Part shown: piece after piece, positions 57,501 through 64,000 of the stretch
Layout of the letters: each line of letters begins with the position of its first letter
Numbering within the stretch: the stretch's first letter is position 1
DNA from: Marthasterias glacialis
Lineage: Eukaryota > Echinodermata > Asteroidea > Forcipulatida > Asteriidae
Direction of reading: 5' to 3'
NCBI GenBank assembly: GCA_911728455.2
Contig: OU452233.1
Span: forward strand, 14,575,214-14,639,213
Length of the DNA stretch: 64,000 nt
Notes under the pieces: model-generated
Seen by the model: only the letters and a program-made list of their open reading frames with translations
Told to the model about the DNA's origin: nothing
Databases searched by the model: none
Program-made: the position numbers and the translations under genes

Positions 57501-60500
57501 AGTGTGTGAGCATGGTTTCCAGTACCATCTGTCCTCTTTGTGGGGGGGTGGGGAACGAAGCGTTGCATTTTGAGTGATTATGCCTTGAAATGGAATGTCC
57601 TAGCGACCTTCGTTCCAGTCTTCGATTTCACATGAAAATACAATTTTGTTTGTGTATACACGTCAGCTGGCAGTAACTGGTTAAACATCTATCTTTGTAA
57701 TGAAGTGAAGTGTTATTAGGTGTTCGGCCAGCAGCCGAAAACCTATTGTTATTGTTCTGTTTTTTTTTTTTCTGGGCTTTCTTAGTCGTCGAAACTTGTC
57801 CGCAAATTTTCTCAAAAAGTAAAGCTTGTATGAACTTGAAACTTACCATGTACAAAGATATTAGTGAATGGATGATACCGAAACTTTTTTGGAATGATGA
57901 CGTCATTGATGACGTCATTAGGTTAAATAAACGTTAAATAATTCAAAAATTCAATAACTCAAGAACGGCAAATGCTACATTCAAAATCTTTGGTGCATAT
58001 GAAAGGTCTTGTGATGTGGGACAAATTGTATGCACACCGTGACCCCATTTGACCTTTACTTCCGGTCAAAACCGGAAGTTAAAGTTAAAATTCATGTTAT
58101 TTGGGGCTCTAGAGCCTAAGTGATTAAAAATATCAACTAACTTTCAATGCATAATATTTTTGTTAGCTCACGAGCATTCTAAAAATGTAATGTATGACGT
58201 CATAGCTACGTCACAACGAAATTGATACACGAGGTCGAAAAAAAAATTATTTTGCTATCTCAAAAACTAAAGCATGTACAGACTTGATACTTACTATATA
58301 CCTAAGCCTCAGTGTGTATATGACAAAGCAAAATTTTGGAAATGATGACGTCATCGATGACGTCATTAAATTAAATTGAAGTTTTATACTCAAATAATCA
58401 TATCTTAAGAATAATACATGCTACGTACATGATCATTACACCATATGAAAGGTCTTGAAGTACTAAACAAATCTTACACAGTGTGACCCCATTTGACCTT
58501 CACTTCCGGTCGAAACCGGAAGTAGTAGTTTTGTTATGAAAAATCGTTTCTGAATTACGTAAATTTGTATATTAATTGTATAACTTATTTTTAAAGCCCC
58601 TCGACGATTCTACAAATATTTATAAAGTGTGACCTCATTTGACCTTCACTTCCGGTCGAAACCGGAAGTATAAGTTTGTACTACAAAAATATGTACCTTA
58701 TTAATGAAACGTGGTACATTAATAATCGTTACATCAATTTAAAGCTCTCTGACAATTCTAGATACCATGCACAAGGTGTGACCCCATTTGACCTTTAGTT
58801 CCTGTCAAACCGGAAGTTGGAGTTTCATAATTATGACAAACCTTCATGCATAAAGATAAAAAAAGTACAACTAAATATTTCGCCCGTCAGCATAGCACAA
58901 ATAGACAAGAAATAACACATCATTGGTTTTTGGAGGAATAAATTCATTCCCATGCACTTGTCTTCAGTTTAACACACCGTGTGAAAATCTCAAAGTGCCT
59001 TGTGTGACATGGCCCAAACAGTGTGTGCTTGAACCCACGAATGCAGAATGCCTTCTTTACTGCTGTTCAGTCCCTTAGGTCATGTGAAACCAAAATTGGC
59101 ATAAAAGTAGTGGATGACTACTTAGCTGGGCCCTCATGGCTTAACCAGGTCCATTTAAATTGGCTCAATTTTCTGACTGTGTATTGGTTGGGCTGATTGA
59201 GTCAGCCCTTTTCATACTGCATTCGTATTGGTTACAACACATCACGTAACCTTAAAATGACCTTTGTGAAAGATTAAGTTATGACCAAAATCCAGTGTGG
59301 GAAGTCGGCTTTGAATTTGTTTTACATGCCTTGACTGCAGTTATTGTGTCTAGAATTTGTATTTGCAACTTTTAAAAAGAAAATGAAGTAAAGTACAGCT
59401 TAAAATGAATGGCATTACATGTATTGAATACAGCGCACTGCTAGGGTCAAGTAAGCCAAAGCATTTGCCAAGATTTCATCGGCTCACACTTACGACGTTT
59501 CGATACTTTGATTTTAACAAACTCCTTGCCTAGGCTCCATCGCTGATGTCAAACACTGAAAATGCGCACTTGTGTACACGCCACGCACAGCTCTCAGTCA
59601 ATGATAGGTCTCCTATTGACCTCAGTGAGGGCGCTGTTTGAGTTTGTGATGTTGCATACAAGGGCATTATTCAGTCATCTGGATTAAAATGTATTTGACA
59701 AAGTAAACAAGTTTTAATTGAGTGACTGGGGAACTCGTTTTTTGGTGTTTGTTTCTTTTCTTTTCCAAAAAGTGTTTTTATTCTAAAAACTTAAAAGTTA
59801 CATTTTTTGCAGGTATGTTATGAAGAGCACCTATTTCAAAATCCGGGTAATTGCTAGTATTAATGAATTCATAAAAAGTGGGATAACATAAGAAGATTGT
59901 CCATTCATTTCAGATTCCCTTTTTTTATTCCTGCTTATTTTAGGCAAGTATCCAAGGTTTTGATGAGTTTGGTGGTCTGTCCAAGGAAGATGCCCTACGC
60001 CTATTTGAAACATCAACCAAAGTCGCTGTCGAAGCTGTGGAAGAGTTCTGGGCGGAAAACAAAGACAAAGATCCTGGTATGCATTGGGGGGCCGGGGGGG
60101 GGGGGGGGGGGGGAGGGTAGCTGGTTAAAGCACGCAGACAAAATTAATTGTTAAAGACCAGTATTTGACCAAACATGCTTGTATGTACTTGAAATAACAA
60201 AGTTGTGAAAATTTAAGCTAAATCAGTCATTGGGGTCACACAAAAATGGTGAAAAAACCTGTTTTCAAATATCCGGTTTTGGACTTGCAAGATCAAAACT
60301 AATCTGAGTCAAATATATTTCAATGGAAGTTTTCCATTGTTTCATCATCGTTTTAGCTATAAGAAGGCAACTTGGTGACGTCAATGCATAAGATCTGTTA
60401 ACAGTTAGCATTTGCTTCAAGTGAGCTTATACACAGTGCAATTCTTACGCTGAAATTTGATTATCGGGGTCTGTTAAAATGTGTTATTTTGTTTCCTTCA

Positions 60501-61954
60501 CACAATAAGCAATGTATGAATACGCTCAAGACTTGGATGGTGTACAATAGGTCACTTAAACCATGGTTTTATGGCTATCTAATCTGTCAGGTCGAGAGAA
60601 ACCCCAGATTGCTGGGTCACTGGGTCCCTACGGTGCTAGCCAGCATGATTTCTCAGAGTACAGCGGTGTGTATGCTGATAAAATGACAAAAGAGGTAAGG
60701 GCAAACTGTTTATGATTCTACTGACCATTGAGTGAGGTTTTTTTTTTCTTTATCTGGATACTGAAACCTCTCTGTTGTTATCATCCACTCATGCCTTGAC
60801 TTTTTAGAAACTGATTGAGTGGCACAGGCCACACGTGGAAGCGATGGTGAAATCCGGTTTAGAACTCATCGCCATGGAAACCATCCCGTGCGTGATCGAG
60901 GCCGAGGCTCTGGTGGAACTACTTAAAGAATTTCCCAAAACGAAAGCTTGGATTTCCTACTCGGTGAAGGTGAGTGAGATTTGAGGGTTCAAGTTTCAGG
61001 TTGATTTATTTCCACAGTATTTAACAAAAGAAAGTAAAATCAATCCAGGGATGAGATTTCTCAGGATTTTTTCCGGATTTTCAGATTTTACAAAATTGGC
61101 ATCGTGATTATTGTGTCGTCCTTCAGATGGAACAGAAAGCCATAGGTCCCATGTGTTGTGTAATGCATGTAAAAGAACCCAGGTGTTACTGTGTTATCCT
61201 TGTTTCCAGACCTTTATCCTTTTGTTCCTGGAAGAGGATTACGAGACATAGAGAGGCTTCCACCCTTGTTTATTCATTGTATTTCGGCTCAATGGAGAAA
61301 AGTCAGAGTGAACCAGGGATCCAACCTTAGTTCCGGATTAAGTACCAATCGTAGGCCGTGGCACATGGCTGAGGTTTTGCAATTCACGGTGCATGAATTT
61401 GACTTTTTGTCAAAAGTCACAGTGCAATAAAGATTCTTTTTGTTCTGTTGGCTTTGGTCAAGGTTTTTTGGTGCAAGACATACTCTCAAAGAAAATAATT
61501 CCAGCAATTCTGAGAAAATTCTGGGAAAAAAATGGAAGAATCCGGGCATCAACTGGTTTTTGCATCTACACAACACACAGATAGTTCTGTGCATAGTTGG
61601 TTTACCATACACAACCTGTGCAGTTGAATGGTTTTTGAATAGTTGACCAGCTTATGGGAAAGTTGGAGGGTTTCTAAGTGAATATGCCGAAGACTCTCCT
61701 AATAGTTGTATGAACACGAGCTATTGAGACATTTTTCTCGTTGTACTCTAGGACGGAGAGCATATCTACCATGGCGAGACCTTCGCTGATGGCGTCAGGG
61801 CAGTGGTTGGTTCAGATCAGATCATAGCAGTAGGTTGTAATTGTTGTAATCCGGTCAACGTCACACCCCTCCTACGTAGTGCCCAGAGTGCCATCGGCAC
61901 CAAGCCGTTTGTCGTGTACCCAGATCAGAGGGACGATTTCTGCTTTGATGGAAG
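54587..61954 (+). CDS. homocysteine S-methyltransferase family protein, 3' incomplete
   Basis: The family transfers a methyl group from S-methylmethionine or a similar donor to homocysteine through a zinc thiolate site. Exons seen: 54587-54655 (MMSVKILDGGLGTELERTARVSI), 56372-56439 (EDPLWSARLLITNPDALKVT), 59944-60076 (ASIQGFDEFGGLSKEDALRL), 60591-60694 (PQIAGSLGPYGASQHDFSEY), 60808-60969 (WHRPHVEAMVKSGLELIAME, TIP) and 61752-61954 (GCNCCNPVN, FVVYPDQRDDFC). The GxNC Cys is the first zinc ligand. The paired C-terminal Cys of the GGCC motif must lie in a later exon beyond 61954. Joining 56439 to 59944 directly would shift the frame. The intervening ~17 residues (the [Y]LxAGADVIxTATYQ part of the family) are not visible, so an exon of 3n+1 bp is missing or unrecognised. 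Two ATGs are adjacent at the start. Confidence 0.85.
54796..54866. repeat. shortened copy of the 46.4-kb hairpin element, inverted
   Basis: CTCCTTTTTTAGAGATTTTG is followed by GGAGTACAGCGCCCCAGTTA. The second string is the reverse complement of text at 46.38 kb. Confidence 0.65.
55475..55560. repeat. inverted repeat with GGTCGAAACGTAAGGCC arms
   Basis: GGCCTCGCGTTTCGACC and GGTCGAAACGTAAGGCC flank AAGAGTCTTCCTCAAAGGC. A single arm, GACTCTGTCTAGGGTCGAAA, occurs at 28550-28580. Confidence 0.7.
55845..56175 (+). repeat. interspersed repeat family R3, copy 1
   Basis: GAGGCTTCCA, TTCATTCATTGTACTTTTGC, AGTCAGAGTGA, TCGTAGG and TGCATGAATTTGAC appear in the same order at 61245-61560. An inverted relative lies at 56875-57078. 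All three sit in methyltransferase introns. Confidence 0.65.
56600..56710 (-). repeat. tRNA-derived SINE, copy 2
   Basis: This is a second copy of the element at 7985-8090, recognised by AGCTATTTATATCTAGCCC and CTATGTTGACGGTCTTCCTA. Its tRNA-like part is more decayed (the A box reads TAGCTCAGTTGATGGAGC on the minus strand). Confidence 0.55.
56875..57078 (-). repeat. repeat family R3, inverted copy
   Basis: Reverse-complement text GGCTCAATGGAGGTAAGTCC and GAGGCTCAGGTTTTGCGA-like strings run colinear with 61283-61450. Confidence 0.5.
57715..58820. mobile_element. mosaic repeat with CRE-like and ETS-like palindromic modules
   Basis: It begins TTAGGTGTTCGGCCAGCAGC, with a short inverted TGTTCGGCC/GCCGAAAACC pair. 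It then alternates modules. TGATGACGTCATTGATGACG occurs at 57895-57920 and a near copy at 58344-58370. The module GTGACC(C/T)CATTTGACCTTNACTTCCGGT..ACCGGAAGT occurs at about 58039, 58483, 58628 and 58777. The modules are spaced irregularly within poor-complexity AT-rich text. No protein is encoded. Confidence 0.7.
60335..60400 (+). repeat. repeat R2, third copy
   Basis: CCATTGTTTCATCATCGTTTTA and TTGGTGACGTCAATGCATAA correspond to the R2 copies at 40085 and 42035. Confidence 0.6.
61125..61560 (+). repeat. SINE-like tail plus repeat family R3, copy 2
   Basis: TGTCGTCCTTCAGATGGAAC ... ATGCATGTAAAAGAACCCAG is a SINE-like tail also seen inverted at 53075-53135. It passes directly into the R3 text described at 55845. 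Confidence 0.6.
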
Positions 61955-64000
61955 GTAAAAATGCTGGTGTTAGCCTGTAAGCAATGATTGGGGTGTCATA
62001 AAAAAGGGGTGTCATAGCCTTGCGATTGCGTAGCGCGAAGCCATTACGGAGTGGGGTCCGGGGCCCGGCCAAGGGCCCCGGGAAAATTTTGAAATGTAGA
62101 TGCACTGTGGTGCAATCTCAGCCTTTCTGGGATATCTTTTAAGTAAGAATATTTTGCCATTTTTGTTGTCTCTTCTTTAATTTTTTCAGTTTATCAGTAT
62201 CACTATTGGTTTGTCACTCATTTTTCTCCATATAAATACACTGGTATTACTGACATTGTCAGTGACACTGACATGAAGAAAACAAAAAAATAAAACCAAA
62301 CTAGACAATTATTTATAGCAGAAAATTGATGTTTTCATTTGCTATTTCATGTCAGAAAACAACACAGCATACTGCATAGAAATTGTAAAATGTACTCGCC
62401 CATCTAAAAAAAATGGCCAGGAGTTCCCCTAGGGGCGGTGAGCCCATTTTGACTGATGCCAATTTGAATAACATGTATTACTCAAATTAAAATCAGAGTT
62501 CAGCACTTTTTATAAATCATTACTATGCTAAAATGTTTTGAAACTCTACAAAAAATATGTGGGAAAAACTACTTGCTGCATAGTTAAGGGTGTCGTTGCA
62601 ATAGGTGCAAAACACCTTGCCAGCGGTCGATATTTTGTTGAAACAATCCTGTAGCTTATGCTGATGTCCGTCAACAGTGACTATCTGTTGAAGCCATTCC
62701 AAACGGAACTTGTTCTTGACTCCATTATCAATCTCTCGCACTGACGCGTCGCCATGCAACAGGACCGTCTTTTTAAGCGCAGCCCTGTTGGAAACAAATT
62801 CAGTGACAGTAATCAGCTGCTGGCCGGCGTGGCATAAAAACATGTGCACGACAGCTGGTACCCGGAATTGAGATATTTTACAAAGCGTGCATTTTAACTC
62901 CCGCTCGCAAGGCACCTGACTGCATTCTGCTGGTGCACATTTTTTTCCCAGGACAGATAGTCAGATTAGACCACACACGCCCCGCGTCCATTTAGGGTTT
63001 CAAGGAAAGAGAGTTCGAGCGAACCACATTATAATCGCGCTAACGTTAAAGTTTCATACATGCTTTAAAATGCATCAAACAACAACGCGAGTTAAGTAAA
63101 TTTTGGACGAATTCGGCACACAGACATCGATATGAATATTTAATTAGCACATTCTACCCCCCTATTTTCTCAACGGATTCACACGATTCACGTTGGTGGA
63201 CTTTTGAGGGGGAAAAACACAGATTTCCGTCAAAAAATGGAAAAATCACATCCCTGCCTGTAAGGGACCATAGTGAATGGACGATAGATGAATCCATAAA
63301 AAATGCTGCTAAAAATACATTCTCTATGACCCTGTTGCAAGCAATAACTCATCTAATTCATATAAATAAACAACCTTTTTGCATGTATGTTTTGTTACAA
63401 TCCAAAAATCTCCAAACTCAAAAAAGCCAGAATTTTCTCAGATGCAACAAAGAAATAAACAAGTTCACACTGATGGAATGAACAAAGAAACAAGATGATT
63501 TAATAGTTTAAACTATCAAACACTTCAAATCTTAACAAGTTTTACAATGATGATTAGGTTCAAGTGTACAATTAAGGAAATTATCTTAAACACTATAAAT
63601 AAGATTGTTTTACAAACGGGCTCAAAAGCAGCTCTCCAGGGATGGCACAAAAACAAACAGTTCTCTAACATGATGTAACTGAGCTGGAACACGGGGTGAG
63701 TTCACTTTCAACAAACGGCCGGAAGTAGACGACACAACAGGGACACTAGCTGGACTCCCGTCACAAAAATATGAGGAAGAAAAAACCTCACATTACTGAA
63801 CTAAAGATTGAGTTGAGAAAAGGTCTCTTCCGAATTAAAATTCAGCTCTCCAAACTTCACTCTATCAAGACAAACTTTATCACACTGCTCCATGGACGAG
63901 TTGCATCAATCACCAGTAATCAAGCCACAACGGCTTCTAGTTCCCAATTCCATAAAGTCCGAAATATCACGCTGTTGTATACAACTTTCCTATTTTCTGA
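61955..64000. other. downstream intron or flank of methyltransferase gene
   Basis: The expected GGCC-containing last exon was not found here. The interval holds a palindromic GGGGCCCGGCC/AAGGGCCCCGG block at 62058-62083. It also holds a degraded zinc-finger-like frame at 62523-62915 and AT-rich sequence. 63600-64000 has no recognisable feature. Confidence 0.45.
62523..62915 (-). pseudogene. possible transposase-derived zinc-finger fragment
   Basis: A 130-codon minus-strand frame contains NKFRLEWLQQIVTVDGHQHK and then GKVFCTYCNDTLNYAASS. The pattern WLxxIVxVDG...CxKIxxxGKxxCxxCxxxLNYAA resembles the zinc-finger start of hAT/BED-like proteins found in many marine invertebrate genomes. The expected H...H after the CxxC is lost (SFSHIFF then a stop), so it looks broken. 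Confidence 0.3.

Noticed and set aside
1-64000. CRISPR array, prokaryotic operon or riboswitch
   Set aside because: The window is plainly a eukaryotic genome with spliced genes; no array of spaced identical repeats is present.

Overview
The window is eukaryotic and most likely from an echinoderm (sea-star-like). It is AT-rich, with small phase-matched exons separated by long introns, several tRNA-derived SINEs, MITEs and LINE scraps. The palindrome TAGGCCTA is strongly over-represented, which I associate with echinoderm genomes from general familiarity only. The proteins are animal ones: glypican, RING/B-box (TRIM-type) proteins, RanBP2-type domains, NHLRC3 and a homocysteine S-methyltransferase.

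Layout. 1-12.3 kb holds repeats and possibly intron of the glypican gene, with one unassigned minus-strand exon candidate near 0.5-0.8 kb. 12.3-15.6 kb (+) carries the last three coding exons of a glypican: the Ser-Gly glycosaminoglycan attachment cluster, a Thr/Pro/Lys-rich stalk and a GPI-anchor signal. 16-22 kb is non-coding. 22.1-27.2 kb (-) is a complete five-coding-exon RING/B-box/coiled-coil gene of about 871 aa with a tandem-repeat Ser/Thr/Pro/Lys tail. 27-33.8 kb is repeat-rich and non-coding. 33.8-44.5 kb (-) holds a second RING/B-box exon followed by phase-matched exons. These encode a RanBP2/Nup358 IR1-like SUMO-E3 motif, a RanBP2-type zinc finger with FG-like repeats, and two nearly identical Ran-binding domains with acidic tails. 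I propose one chimeric gene of about 1,309 aa. 44.9-46.3 kb is a non-autonomous hAT-like transposon with an 8-bp target duplication. 48.7-54.3 kb (-) is a complete five-exon NHLRC3 orthologue (334 aa, secreted). A 287-bp head-to-head interval separates it from a homocysteine S-methyltransferase gene (+, 54.6 kb to at least 61.95 kb). That gene's last exon or exons are not in view, and one internal exon could not be found.

The most notable object is the RING/B-box + SUMO-E3-like + Ran-binding gene. None of its RanBP2-like exons before exon C contains a usable start codon. All upstream junctions share one phase, and the RING exon ends at the same place and phase as the paralogous RING exon 17 kb away, whose splicing into tail exons is clear. 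The weak point is a poor 5' splice site at the RING exon end. All splice sites were read by eye, with no transcript or database support.
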